In this document: positions 40,479 to 50,337 of the stretch, in pieces
How the letters are laid out: each line of letters opens with the position of its first letter
How positions within the stretch are numbered: the first letter of the stretch is position 1
NCBI RefSeq assembly: GCF_039534085.1
Contig: NZ_BAAAUT010000024.1
Coordinates: 46,826 to 110,825 of the forward strand
From: Planomonospora_B alba
GTDB taxonomy: Bacteria > Actinomycetota > Actinomycetes > Streptosporangiales > Streptosporangiaceae
Reading direction: 5' to 3'
Length of the DNA: 64,000 bases
Notes under the pieces: model-generated
What the model was told of the DNA's origin: nothing
The model's database searches: none
The model's input: only the letters and a program-made list of their open reading frames with translations
Translations under genes and position numbers: made by a program

Positions 40479-41654
40479 GTGAACATTGCTTTCGTCTTCT
40501 CCGACGCTCTCTCCTCTTCCCAGGACCCCTCCGACCTGTCCGCCCAGCGCGCCCAGATGCTGGCCATCGCCCGGGAACTCGGCAAGGAGCACAAGGTCAC
40601 CGTCTACACGCGCCGGGGGTCCGACTCCGGCAGGGCGCGCGTGCGGATGGCCCCCGGCGTCACCCTGGAGCACCTGTCCTCCGGGCCCTCCCGCGACCTG
40701 CCCGAGGACGAGGTGCTGCCCCACCTGGCCGACTTCGGCGGCCGGCTGATGGGCCGCTGGAGCCAGGACCGGCCGGACGTCGTCCACGCCTGCTCCTGGA
40801 CGGCCGGACTGGCCGCCATCGCCGGCGCGGACGGCCTGCGGCTGCCGGTCGTGCTGAGCTCCATCCACGAGAGCAGCGGCGACGACCGCAAGGCCCGGCT
40901 GCAGCGCGCGATCAGCCGCCGGGCCGCGGCGGTGGTCGCCGGGTGCGGGGGCGAGGAGGCGGAGCTGATCCGCATGGGCGTGCCGCGCCGCAACATCGCC
41001 GTGGTGCCCTGCGGCGTCGACGTCGAGAAGTTCCGCCGGCAGGGACCGGCCGCGCCGCGGGGGTCGCGCCCCCGGCTGCTGCACCTGGGGCCGATCTCCG
41101 AGAGCAAGGGCGTGCGGACCGCCGTGCGGGCGCTGGAGGGCGTCCCGGACGCGGAGCTGGTCGTCGCCGGCGGCCCGGCCGCGGCGGACCTGGAGCACGA
41201 CGCCGACGCGCACCGGACGATGATGCTGGCCAAGGAGCTCGGCGTGGACGACCGGGTCACCCTGCTCGGGCAGGTGCCGCACTCGTCGGTGCCGAAGCTG
41301 ATCCGCAGCGTCGACGTGGTCGTCTCGCTGCCCCGCGAGGCCCCGGCCGGGGTCGTCGCGCTGGAGGCCATGGCCTGCGGCGTCCCGGTGGTCGCCTCCG
41401 CGGTGGGCGCGCACACCGACTCCGTGGTGGACGGGGTGACCGGCCTGCTGGTCGCGCCGGACCGTCCCGCGCAGACCGCCCGGCTCGTCCGCGAGCTGCT
41501 CGCCGACCCCACCCGGCGGACGGCGCTGGGCTTCGCCGGAGCCGACCGCGTGCGGTCCCGCTACTCGTGGGAGCGGATCAGCCAGGAGCTCGCCCGGGCC
41601 TACGAGGACGTGCTGCCCGCCTCGTCGCGCGCGGCGCAGCCCTCCGCCGCCTGA
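40479..41654 (+). CDS. GT4-family glycosyltransferase
   Basis: 391 residues, GT-B fold. N-terminal acceptor domain (MLAIARELGKEHKVTVYTRR, VHACSWTAGLAAI), donor domain with LLHLGPISESKGVRTAVRAL, AELVVAGGP and the family signature EAPAGVVALEAMACGVPVVASAVGAHTD-type segment (EX7E, about 295). It probably transfers a nucleotide-sugar residue to a lipid or glycan; donor and acceptor unknown. GTG 40479 is chosen because AGAGGTG lies just upstream and it leads directly into the first beta strand (NIAFVFSDAL); an in-frame ATG at 40452 is possible. Followed by a canonical terminator. Confidence 0.9.
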   Translation: MNIAFVFSDALSSSQDPSDLSAQRAQMLAIARELGKEHKVTVYTRRGSDSGRARVRMAPGVTLEHLSSGPSRDLPEDEVLPHLADFGGRLMGRWSQDRPDVVHACSWTAGLAAIAGADGLRLPVVLSSIHESSGDDRKARLQRAISRRAAAVVAGCGGEEAELIRMGVPRRNIAVVPCGVDVEKFRRQGPAAPRGSRPRLLHLGPISESKGVRTAVRALEGVPDAELVVAGGPAAADLEHDADAHRTMMLAKELGVDDRVTLLGQVPHSSVPKLIRSVDVVVSLPREAPAGVVALEAMACGVPVVASAVGAHTDSVVDGVTGLLVAPDRPAQTARLVRELLADPTRRTALGFAGADRVRSRYSWERISQELARAYEDVLPASSRAAQPSAA

Positions 41655-41663
41655 CGGGTCCGC

Positions 41664-41709
41664 GGCCCGGTTCCCGGGGACGGCCGGTCCCCGGGAACCG
41701 GGCCCTTTT
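41664..41709 (+). terminator. Intrinsic terminator after the glycosyltransferase gene
   Basis: 17-bp perfect inverted repeat (41664-41680 / 41688-41704) with 7-nt loop followed by CTTTT. The best Rho-independent terminator in the window. Confidence 0.85.
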
Positions 41710-41730
41710 CATGAGGATCTTGGATGGGTA

Positions 41731-41736
41731 TACGGT
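41731..41736 (+). promoter_or_regulatory. Probable -10 box for leaderless PaiB-like mRNA
   Basis: TACGGT, exactly 7 nt before ATG 41744, no Shine-Dalgarno; immediately downstream of a terminator. Confidence 0.45.
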
Positions 41737-41743
41737 TAGCCGC

Positions 41744-42361
41744 ATGATGATCCACCCCTGGGATGCCGCCGACGACGACGAGGCGGTGGAGTTCGTCCGC
41801 GCGAACCAGTTCGGCCAGCTCATCGCCGCGGGCCGGGACCGCGACGTCCCCGTCGTGGTGCCGACCCAGTTCCTGCTCGCCGACGACCGCACGATCCTGC
41901 TCCACCTCGCCCGCCCGAACCCGATCTGGCCCGCCGTCGCGGAGAACCCCGCCGTGCTGCTGTCGGTCGCGGGCGACTGGTCCTACGTCCCCGGGGCGTG
42001 GAAGGTCCTGCCAGGCGAGGGGGACCCCCGCCTGGGCGTGCCCACCACCTACTACGCCGCGGTCCAGCTCGTCTGCCACGCCGAGGTCGTCACCGACGCC
42101 GAGGGCAAGCTCGACATCCTGCGGGCGCAGCTCGCCGCCCTCGAGCCCGAGGGCGCGCCGGCCGACCCGGCCGAGCACGCGCGCCGCCTGCCCGGGATCC
42201 TGGGCCTGCGGCTGACGGTCCGGAAGATCGCAGGGAAGTTCAAGTACGGCGGCAACGTCGACGAGGCGCACCGCCGGTACGTCGCCGACCGGCTCGCCGA
42301 GCGCGGCGGTCCCGGCGACGCCGCCGCCCGACGGCACCTGCTCCGCCGCCTCGGCGGCTGA
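41744..42361 (+). CDS. PaiB-like FMN-binding regulatory protein
   Basis: 205 residues, split-barrel flavin-binding fold: NQFGQLIAAGRDRDVPVVVPTQFLL, ILLHLARPNPIW (about 63), VPTTYYAAVQLVCHAEVV, and KFKYGGNVDEAHR, matching PaiB/FMN-binding negative regulators. PaiB in Bacillus represses sporulation and degradative-enzyme genes; in actinobacteria the role is not established and a heme or FMN redox function is possible. Start is ATG 41744, or the adjacent ATG 41747. Convergent with the PucR-type gene. Confidence 0.88.
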   Translation: MMIHPWDAADDDEAVEFVRANQFGQLIAAGRDRDVPVVVPTQFLLADDRTILLHLARPNPIWPAVAENPAVLLSVAGDWSYVPGAWKVLPGEGDPRLGVPTTYYAAVQLVCHAEVVTDAEGKLDILRAQLAALEPEGAPADPAEHARRLPGILGLRLTVRKIAGKFKYGGNVDEAHRRYVADRLAERGGPGDAAARRHLLRRLGG

Positions 42362-42406
42362 GCCCGCCCTCCGCCGGGGCGGGCGCCGGGACCGCGGGCG
42401 GGCCCC

Positions 42407-43501
42407 CTACAGCAGCCGGGCGGCCTTGAGGGAGAGATGGACCAGCAGCCGGTCCTCGCCGTCGGCGAGGTCCCGGCCGGTGAGCCGCTCGGCCTTGCCC
42501 AGCCGGTAGTAGAGCGTCTGGCGGTGCACGCCGAGCGCGGCGGCGCTCTCCCGGACGTGCCCGGCGCGGTCGAGGTAGTCCTCCACGGTCCTGGCCAGCT
42601 CGGGGTCCGCCGCCAGGGGGGCGGTCTCCTCCGCCAGCGCGCGCAGATCGGCCGGGGCCAGCCGGACCAGCGCCCGGTAGACGCCGAGCCCCGACCAGAC
42701 CGCGACCGGCGCCAGGCCCGGCACCCGCTCGGCCGCCCGGAGCGCGCCGAGCGCCTCCCGCCAGCTCCGCCAGGCCTGCTCCGGGCCCTCCCTGGCGTCC
42801 CCGACGCCCGCCGCGGTGCCGTACATGGCCTGCACCCGCCCGGCCACCTCCCGCGCCTGGGCCGCGGGGGCGAGCAGCGCGACCAGCGGCCCGCCCGGGC
42901 CCGGATGGCCGGGGTCGGCGAGCACGTCGCGCGGGAGCGTCCAGAGGGCGGCGACCCGGTCGGCCGAGCCGCGCACGGCGATCGCCGCCACCGGGCCTCC
43001 CAGGTCGACCCGGTCCGGCGGGGACAGGGCCTGCGCGCGCTCCTCGGCGCTCGCCGACAGCAGCGCCCGCAGGTAGGCGCCCAGGTCCCGGCGACTGCGG
43101 GCCTCCTGGGCGAGCGTCCGCGCCGCCCGCGCGACCAGAGCGGCCACCGAGGCCAGCCGCTCGTCGGTGAGCGTGCCGTCGTCGAGCAGCCACAGGTAGC
43201 CGTAGGTCACCTCCAGGTACCGCAGCGGGACGCAGACGCGGGCGAGCACGCCCAGCTCGGCGTCGGCGGGGATGCGGACCGGGCCGCGCGCCGTCGCGAT
43301 GCCGTACCCCTCGAAGTAGGCGCGGACCTCGTCGGAGGCGCGGCGGCGCAGGATGGACTCCTGGCGCACGGTGTCGATGTCGCCGCTCTGCGCGGCGTAG
43401 GCCAGCAGCTTCAGCGAGCGGTCCTCCAGCGTGGCGGCGGCGCCCAGCCGGGCGGCGATCTCGTCGACGGTCTCCTGAAGCACCCCGCCATTGTCATACA
43501 T
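42407..43501 (-). CDS. PucR family transcriptional regulator (probable proline-catabolism activator)
   Basis: 364 residues. N-terminal GAF-like sensor (ETVDEIAARLGAAATLEDRS, VCVPLRYLEVTYGYLWLLDD), GGDEF-like middle and a C-terminal PucR helix-turn-helix: ARTVEDYLDRAGHVRESAAA and LGVHRQTLYYRLGKAERLTG. It is divergent from the proline dehydrogenase gene, the arrangement of the known actinobacterial PutR/PruR activators of proline use. ATG at 43501 is the first codon of the conserved reading; an upstream GTG at 43552 gives a poorly coding extension. Confidence 0.88.
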   Translation of the reverse strand: MYDNGGVLQETVDEIAARLGAAATLEDRSLKLLAYAAQSGDIDTVRQESILRRRASDEVRAYFEGYGIATARGPVRIPADAELGVLARVCVPLRYLEVTYGYLWLLDDGTLTDERLASVAALVARAARTLAQEARSRRDLGAYLRALLSASAEERAQALSPPDRVDLGGPVAAIAVRGSADRVAALWTLPRDVLADPGHPGPGGPLVALLAPAAQAREVAGRVQAMYGTAAGVGDAREGPEQAWRSWREALGALRAAERVPGLAPVAVWSGLGVYRALVRLAPADLRALAEETAPLAADPELARTVEDYLDRAGHVRESAAALGVHRQTLYYRLGKAERLTGRDLADGEDRLLVHLSLKAARLL

Positions 43502-43565
43502 CTGTATGAAGCGCGGGCCCGGCGATCGTTGCAGTTGCACATTCGATAGCACTGAGCTGGGGTTT

Positions 43566-43571
43566 TAGTCT
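43566..43571 (+). promoter_or_regulatory. Probable -10 box for leaderless proline dehydrogenase mRNA
   Basis: TAGTCT, 7 nt before ATG 43579. GGAAGG lies between them but only 1 nt from the ATG, too close for a ribosome-binding site. Confidence 0.45.
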
Positions 43572-43578
43572 GGAAGGC

Positions 43579-44505
43579 ATGCTCGGTTCACTGCTCCTCG
43601 CCGGGTCGCGGCTGCCGCTCGTCCGGCAGACCGTCTCCGGAATCCCGCTGACCCGCAAGGTCGTCGACCGCTTCGTCGCGGGCGAGGCCGTCCAGGACGC
43701 CGTCGGGGCCGTCCGCCGGCTGACCGGCGCGGGCCTGACCGTCACCATCGACCATCTGGGCGAGGAGACCCGGGACGCCGGGGCCGCCGCCGCCACGGCG
43801 CACGCCTACACGGTCCTGCTCGGCGCGCTGCGCGAACTGGACCTCGGCGACCGGGCCGAGGTCTCCGTGAAGCTGTCGGCGGTCGGGCAGGCGCTCGGCA
43901 CCGACGGCGACAAGATCGCGCTGGAGAACGCCCGGCGGATCTGCGAGGCCGCCCGTGCCGCGGGGGCGGGCGTGACCCTCGACATGGAGGACCACACCAC
44001 GGTCGACTCCACCCTCGGCGTGCTGCGGGCGCTGCGCGAGGACTTCCCCGGCACCGGGGTGGCGATCCAGGCCGCCCTGCACCGCAGCGAGGCCGACTGC
44101 CGCGACCTGTCGGGCGCCGGCTCGCGGGTCCGCCTGGTCAAGGGCGCCTACGCCGAGCCCGCCTCGGTGGCGCACCGCAGGAAGGCCGACGTCGACAAGG
44201 CGTACGTGCGGTGCCTGCGCATCCTCATGTCGGGCCGGGGCTATCCCATGGTGGCCACCCACGACGACCGGATGATCGCGATCACCGAGACCCTCGCCGA
44301 CCGCTTCCGCCGCTCCCGCGGCGACTACGAGTACCAGATGCTGTACGGCATCCGCACCGACAAGCAGCAGGCCCTGGCCGGTGCCGGACACACCGTCCGG
44401 GTCTACGTGCCCTACGGCGACGACTGGTACGGCTACTTCATGCGCCGCCTCGCCGAACGCCCCGCCAACGTCGCCTTCTTTCTGCGTGCCCTGGGAGGAA
44501 AGTAG
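43579..44505 (+). CDS. Proline dehydrogenase
   Basis: 308 residues, FAD-binding TIM-barrel PRODH of the short monofunctional type. Motifs: TVTIDHLGEETRDAG, VSVKLSAVGQALG, DMEDHTTVDSTLGVLRAL, VRLVKGAYAEPASVAH (substrate/FAD contact) and YEYQMLYGIR, ending in VRVYVPYGDDWYGYFMRRLAERP. It oxidises L-proline to delta-1-pyrroline-5-carboxylate. It begins the operon with the P5C dehydrogenase (start 3 nt after its stop) and is divergent from the PucR-type regulator. Confidence 0.95.
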   Translation: MLGSLLLAGSRLPLVRQTVSGIPLTRKVVDRFVAGEAVQDAVGAVRRLTGAGLTVTIDHLGEETRDAGAAAATAHAYTVLLGALRELDLGDRAEVSVKLSAVGQALGTDGDKIALENARRICEAARAAGAGVTLDMEDHTTVDSTLGVLRALREDFPGTGVAIQAALHRSEADCRDLSGAGSRVRLVKGAYAEPASVAHRRKADVDKAYVRCLRILMSGRGYPMVATHDDRMIAITETLADRFRRSRGDYEYQMLYGIRTDKQQALAGAGHTVRVYVPYGDDWYGYFMRRLAERPANVAFFLRALGGK

Positions 44506-44507
44506 CA

Positions 44508-46133
<1,626 letters not shown>

Positions 46134-46449
46134 GTGCCGCGGCCCGGTCCGGAGGCCTCGGCCGCAGGCGGCCCCCTCCCGCCGGGAACGACCGGATGAC
46201 CTCGGCGCCCCGGAGACTCCTGTCCGAGTCCCGGGGCGCCGGCGGTACGGCCCGCGTTCCCCGCCCGCCCGGTGCCCGGGCCCTCGCCGGAGGCGGGCGG
46301 CGGCCCGGGCCGGGTGGAGCCCTCCGCCGCACCGCCCGCGTCTGCGGGGACGACCTCCGCCCGCCCCACCGAGGACGGGCCCGATCTTCCCGCCACGGCA
46401 GGCACTAGGCTGTCCCGGCCTCCTGTAGATCGCCTGGAAAGTCCCCCCG
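46134..46449. other. 316-bp intergenic region after the proline catabolic operon
   Basis: No gene is supported. A 10-bp stem-loop at 46204-46240 is the likely operon terminator. The rest is GC-rich sequence without clear structure up to the next gene's ribosome-binding site. Confidence 0.5.
46204..46240 (+). terminator. Stem-loop after P5C dehydrogenase gene
   Basis: Perfect 10-bp arms (46204-46213 / 46231-46240) extended by an ACT/AGT pair inside, 70 nt after the operon stop. Confidence 0.5.
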
Positions 46450-47862
46450 ATGCGGAAAGCGAAGTTCTTCTGGTGGGCAGCGGTGCTGCTGTCGCTGTGG
46501 GAACTGTCCGTCGAACCCATGCTCGCCGAAACGGTGACGGTCGTGTGCACCAGTGGCGCGCCGCTGGAGACGGCGCCGCCCAGCCCGCCGGCTGAGGCGG
46601 CGGAGTTCCTCGGTGGCTGGCTCACCCTGCTCCAGCCCGTGCTGCTGGCGCTGATCGCGTTCTGGGCCATCCGGTCGCGGGCGCGCACAGCCGCCGCGCC
46701 GGGCTCCGCGACCGCCCTGCTCCCCTCCACGACGGGACTGGCGGTCGCCCTGCTTCCCATCGCGCTGGCCGAGGCCGAGGACCGGCTCTCCCCCGAGCCG
46801 CCCTTCTGGTGGCGCGAGTGCCTGGAGGCCCAGCTGGCGCCGCCGTCCTTCGCGGTGCCGCGCCTGGTCCTGGCCTGGCTGCTCTCCCCCGCCACCATGG
46901 TCGTGCTGGCCGGGATCGCGGGCGCGGGGATCCGGCCGCGCCTGACCGACCTGCGCAACGCCGGGGTGGCGGCGGCTCTCGTCGTGTCGGCCGTACTGCT
47001 GCCCGGTGTGCTGACCGGCTTGCCCGTCAACGCCGACGGCACCCCGCGCTACGCGGTGGCCGGATGGGGCATGCCGTACGTGCTCGACCTGGAGTCCGGG
47101 GAGCCGGTGAGCCGGCTGCCCGAGGCGACGCGCACCTACGCCGTCTACGATCTCGTCGTCCGCGGCACGGAGCCCGGCCACTACGTGGCGGCGCTCGCCA
47201 GCCCGTCGGGCCGTTACTTCCGCCTCTACCGGCTGGCCATGCGCCCCGACGGCCGGGTGGCGGTCGGCGAGCGGCTCACCCCCACGCTCGAGGGCATGGT
47301 CAACGGCCTGGCCGTCTCTCCCGAGGGCCGCGTCGCCTACAGCCGGATGACGGACGAGGCCGGCTTCGTGGGCACCCTGGAGCACGAATGGCCCGCCAGC
47401 GGCCACGGCCTCCAGTGGCTGGACGAGCGGACCCTCGCGCTCCCCTCGCACAGCGTTCCGGCGAACACCCTGGCCGCACTCGACACCGGCACGGGTGCGA
47501 TCCGGAATGTCGCCGCCCCGGGCGAGCACGAGTTCTCCCGCCCGCTCCTGGTCCTGCCGGACGGGCGGCACCTTCGCGCGCTCGGCTGGCCGACCCGCAC
47601 ACTCGTCCTGCACGAGGGGACGCGGCTGGTCAGGACGGTCCTCGCCCTGGACTGCGGTCACATCGAGTCGCTGGCGCTCGCCCCGACCGGCCGCCATGTG
47701 CTGGTCGGAGTCGACCGGGCGGCCGAGGAGATGGACCGGTCGCCCCTGGCCGGACTGCCGCCGTGCGGCGGCGCCGCCTCCCAGCTGCTCCGCCTCGACC
47801 TCGAGTCGGGCGGTGCCCGGGTCGTCCCCGGCGAGCAGGAGCCCTCGGTCCAGGCGTGGTGA
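46450..47862 (+). CDS. Membrane protein with C-terminal beta-propeller-like domain
   Basis: 470 residues, not a named family. N-terminal half: signal/first helix (FFWWAAVLLSLWELSVEPML), then three to four further helices (WLTLLQPVLLALIAFWAI, VLAWLLSPATMVVLAGIAG, VAAALVVSAVLLPGVLTG). Residues about 200-470 are beta-rich with repeated short units such as YVLDLESGEPVSRLP, VNGLAVSPEGRVAYSRM, LQWLDERTLALPS and SLALAPTGRHVLVGVD, like a WD40/YVTN propeller, probably outside the cell. GGAAAG precedes the ATG. No partner gene is adjacent. Function unknown. Confidence 0.6.
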   Translation: MRKAKFFWWAAVLLSLWELSVEPMLAETVTVVCTSGAPLETAPPSPPAEAAEFLGGWLTLLQPVLLALIAFWAIRSRARTAAAPGSATALLPSTTGLAVALLPIALAEAEDRLSPEPPFWWRECLEAQLAPPSFAVPRLVLAWLLSPATMVVLAGIAGAGIRPRLTDLRNAGVAAALVVSAVLLPGVLTGLPVNADGTPRYAVAGWGMPYVLDLESGEPVSRLPEATRTYAVYDLVVRGTEPGHYVAALASPSGRYFRLYRLAMRPDGRVAVGERLTPTLEGMVNGLAVSPEGRVAYSRMTDEAGFVGTLEHEWPASGHGLQWLDERTLALPSHSVPANTLAALDTGTGAIRNVAAPGEHEFSRPLLVLPDGRHLRALGWPTRTLVLHEGTRLVRTVLALDCGHIESLALAPTGRHVLVGVDRAAEEMDRSPLAGLPPCGGAASQLLRLDLESGGARVVPGEQEPSVQAW

Positions 47863-48101
47863 CCGCCCCGGCGGTTCCGGAGGAGCCCGGCGGACGGCGC
47901 AGCCGTCGGGGTCCGTTGTCACGAGCCGGTGCCCGCGCTCCAGCGCGGGGCCTCCGACGAGTCCGGGTGCGCCGTCTGCGTCCGCGGGTCCCGCGTCAGC
48001 GCGCCGGGCTCTTCCAGGGCGGGCGACCCGGCGACGGCGACGGCGTCCTTGAGGCCGCCGGCTGTTTTTTCACGCGGGGGTCCGGTGCCGGACTGCCGGT
48101 C

Positions 48102-48611
48102 ATGGGCAGTGAACAGGCTCGTGTTGTCATCCGGCCGTACCGGGACGAGGACCGCGAGGCCGTCGTCGCGCTGGCCCCGCGCCTGACCGAGGGGGTCGCG
48201 GCCTGGCGGGACGCCGGCGCCGTGGCCGACGCCGTGCGCGGCTGGGTCACCGGTTCCCTGGAGAATGCCGGCGGCGACGGTCACGGGGTGCTCGTGGCGG
48301 TCCGCGAGGGCCTCATCGGCGGCTTCGTCACCGTGGCCACCCGCCGGCACTTCACCGGCCAGGTGGACGCCTACATCGGCGAGCTCGCCGTCTCCACCGA
48401 GGCGGAGGGCACGGGCGTCGGGCGTGCCCTGGTCGGCGCCGCCGAGTCCTGGGCGCGCGAGCGCGGCCTGGCGCGCGTCACCTTGGAGACCGGCGCGGCC
48501 AACGTCCGGGCCCGGGGTTTCTACCGGGCGCTGGGATACGCGGAGGAGGAGGTACGGCTCAGCAAGCCGGTGCCGGTCGACGGTCAGGCGGCGTCCGGCG
48601 GGGCCGGGTGA
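48102..48611 (+). CDS. GNAT family N-acetyltransferase
   Basis: 169 residues. N-terminal VVIRPYRDEDREAVVALAPRL, acetyl-CoA-binding motif A VDAYIGELAVSTEAEGTGVGRALVGAA (about 93) and NVRARGFYRALGYAEEEV (motif B). Substrate cannot be told. ATG 48102 starts the domain; no strong ribosome-binding site is evident. A 239-bp spacer before it holds a short stem-loop (47932-47949) and a T6 run. Confidence 0.85.
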   Translation: MGSEQARVVIRPYRDEDREAVVALAPRLTEGVAAWRDAGAVADAVRGWVTGSLENAGGDGHGVLVAVREGLIGGFVTVATRRHFTGQVDAYIGELAVSTEAEGTGVGRALVGAAESWARERGLARVTLETGAANVRARGFYRALGYAEEEVRLSKPVPVDGQAASGGAG

Positions 48612-48736
48612 CGGGGAGTCTCCGCCCGGTGTCCTGCCGAGCCTGCGAACTCGGCATCGCCGAGGGCGGCCGCATGTACAAATAGACTTATACGTTTTCC
48701 GTTGAAGTCGGCATGCCTGTAGGGAGGTAACCCCGG

Positions 48737-50254
48737 ATGGACAAGCCGGCACGGCTTCTGGCCCGGGACCAGGAGTGGGCCCTCCTCTGCGACTTCCTCG
48801 CCGATCCGGCACCCGCCATGCGCATCGGCGTCGTCTCGGGGCGCCGCCGCCACGGGAAGTCCTTCCTCCTGCACTCCCTGGCGGAAGCCGCGGGCGGCCT
48901 CTACCTGACGGCGGTCCGCGAGGAAGGGCGCGCTCCCGCGCTGCGTCGCCTCTCCGATGAGATAGCCGCGTACGCGGGGCTCCAGGCGGGAAGCATCCGC
49001 TTCGACGACTGGTGGGCGCTGCTGCGCAACGCCCTTCAGGTGGTCGCCAGAGACAGGCCCGCGGGACGTCCTCTTCTCATCATCGATGAGCTGCCCTACC
49101 TGATGCAGCACTCGCCCGAGGTGCCCGGCATCATCCAGGCCCTGTACGACGAGACCCAGTTCGGTGATCACCCACCGGTCCGTCTCATCCTGTGCGGATC
49201 GGCGATCAGCGTCATGCACGAGCTGCTCTCGGGGGCCAAGCCGCTCCGCGGCAGAGCGGTGATCGACCTGAGGCTTCAGGCGTTCGACTACCGCACAGCG
49301 CGGACGCATTGGGGGATCGAGTCTCCGGAGGCCGCACTCCGGGTGCATGCCGTACTGGGGGGAGCTCCCGGTTACCTGCCGCTGGCCGGACGGCCGGCCC
49401 CCTCCGCTCCGGCCGATTTCGACACGTGGGTGACCCGGACGGTCCTCGACCCCGGCCGCGCGGTGTTCTCCAGGACGGAGACCGAGTACCTCCTGCGCGA
49501 GGACCCGCGCATCACCCGGCACATGCTCTACTACGACCTGCTCTCGGCGATCGCGCACGGGGCCACGACGCCAAGCAGGATCGGCGCCGCGCTCGGCAGG
49601 GACCGCGGCGCGGTCACCTACCCCCTGGATGTGCTGGAGTCGACGGGTTACGTGGCGAGGGAGCAGGATCTGCTCAAGGCCCGCAGCCCGATCATCACCC
49701 TGGTGGATCCGGTGATCCGCTTCAACCAGCTCATCACCCTGCCCCAGGCATCGGTCATCGACCAGGGCTTCGCCGCCGAAGCGTGGAAGGCCTCGGTCCC
49801 CACCTTCAATTCCAAGATCCTGGGCCCGCATTTCGAGGCGCTGGCCCGTGAATGGACGCGCCGGTACGCCCACGAGATCCTTCCGGGCGGGCTGCCCGGG
49901 GCCGTGGGCACATGTGAGTTCACCGACCAGGCCACCCGCACCAAACACGAGATCGACGTGCTGGCGCTCGCGCTCGGACAGCCTCCGCGGCACCCGCGAG
50001 CCCGGATCGCCGTCATCGGTGAGGCCAAGGCGACGCTGGACCGTCGCGGCGGCACCGACCTCGCCCGCCTGGAACATCTGCGTGCCGCGCTGTCCAGGCA
50101 GGGACACGAGGCGGATCGAGCGGTCCTCGCCCTGTTCTCGATGAGCGGCTTCCACCCGGATCTCGTCACCACCGCGGCCCGGCGCTCGGACGTGCTCCTG
50201 GTCGACCTGGCCGCCCTCTACGGAGACGGCTCTCCTCTCGGCCTGGGGGCGTGA
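48737..50254 (+). CDS. Archaeal-type ATPase with C-terminal DUF234/nuclease-like domain
   Basis: 505 residues. N-terminal STAND-like archaeal ATPase: Walker A SGRRRHGKSFLLHSL (about 34), Walker B RPLLIIDELPYLMQHS (about 118), LILCGSAISVMHELLSG sensor (about 152). A winged-helix part (about 265-310: SAIAHGATTPSRIGAALGRDRG) is followed by the C-terminal DUF234 domain, with EIDVLALALG ... IAVIGEAKATLD, a PD-(D/E)xK-like nuclease arrangement. Such proteins are common in archaea and scattered in bacteria; function is unknown. GGGAGGT precedes the ATG. The gene has visibly more AT-ending codons than neighbours and follows an AT-rich spacer, suggesting horizontal acquisition. Confidence 0.82.
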   Translation: MDKPARLLARDQEWALLCDFLADPAPAMRIGVVSGRRRHGKSFLLHSLAEAAGGLYLTAVREEGRAPALRRLSDEIAAYAGLQAGSIRFDDWWALLRNALQVVARDRPAGRPLLIIDELPYLMQHSPEVPGIIQALYDETQFGDHPPVRLILCGSAISVMHELLSGAKPLRGRAVIDLRLQAFDYRTARTHWGIESPEAALRVHAVLGGAPGYLPLAGRPAPSAPADFDTWVTRTVLDPGRAVFSRTETEYLLREDPRITRHMLYYDLLSAIAHGATTPSRIGAALGRDRGAVTYPLDVLESTGYVAREQDLLKARSPIITLVDPVIRFNQLITLPQASVIDQGFAAEAWKASVPTFNSKILGPHFEALAREWTRRYAHEILPGGLPGAVGTCEFTDQATRTKHEIDVLALALGQPPRHPRARIAVIGEAKATLDRRGGTDLARLEHLRAALSRQGHEADRAVLALFSMSGFHPDLVTTAARRSDVLLVDLAALYGDGSPLGLGA

Positions 50255-50324
50255 GGGGGATCCGGGCGCCGGTCCGCACCGTCCCAGAAGATCCTGATCA
50301 CCAGGCCGTGACGCTGCGCGGCGA

Positions 50325-50330
50325 TAAGTT
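50325..50330 (+). promoter_or_regulatory. Probable -10 box for leaderless PLP-enzyme mRNA
   Basis: TAAGTT, exactly 7 nt before ATG 50338; no Shine-Dalgarno. Confidence 0.45.
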
Positions 50331-50337
50331 GTCGATC

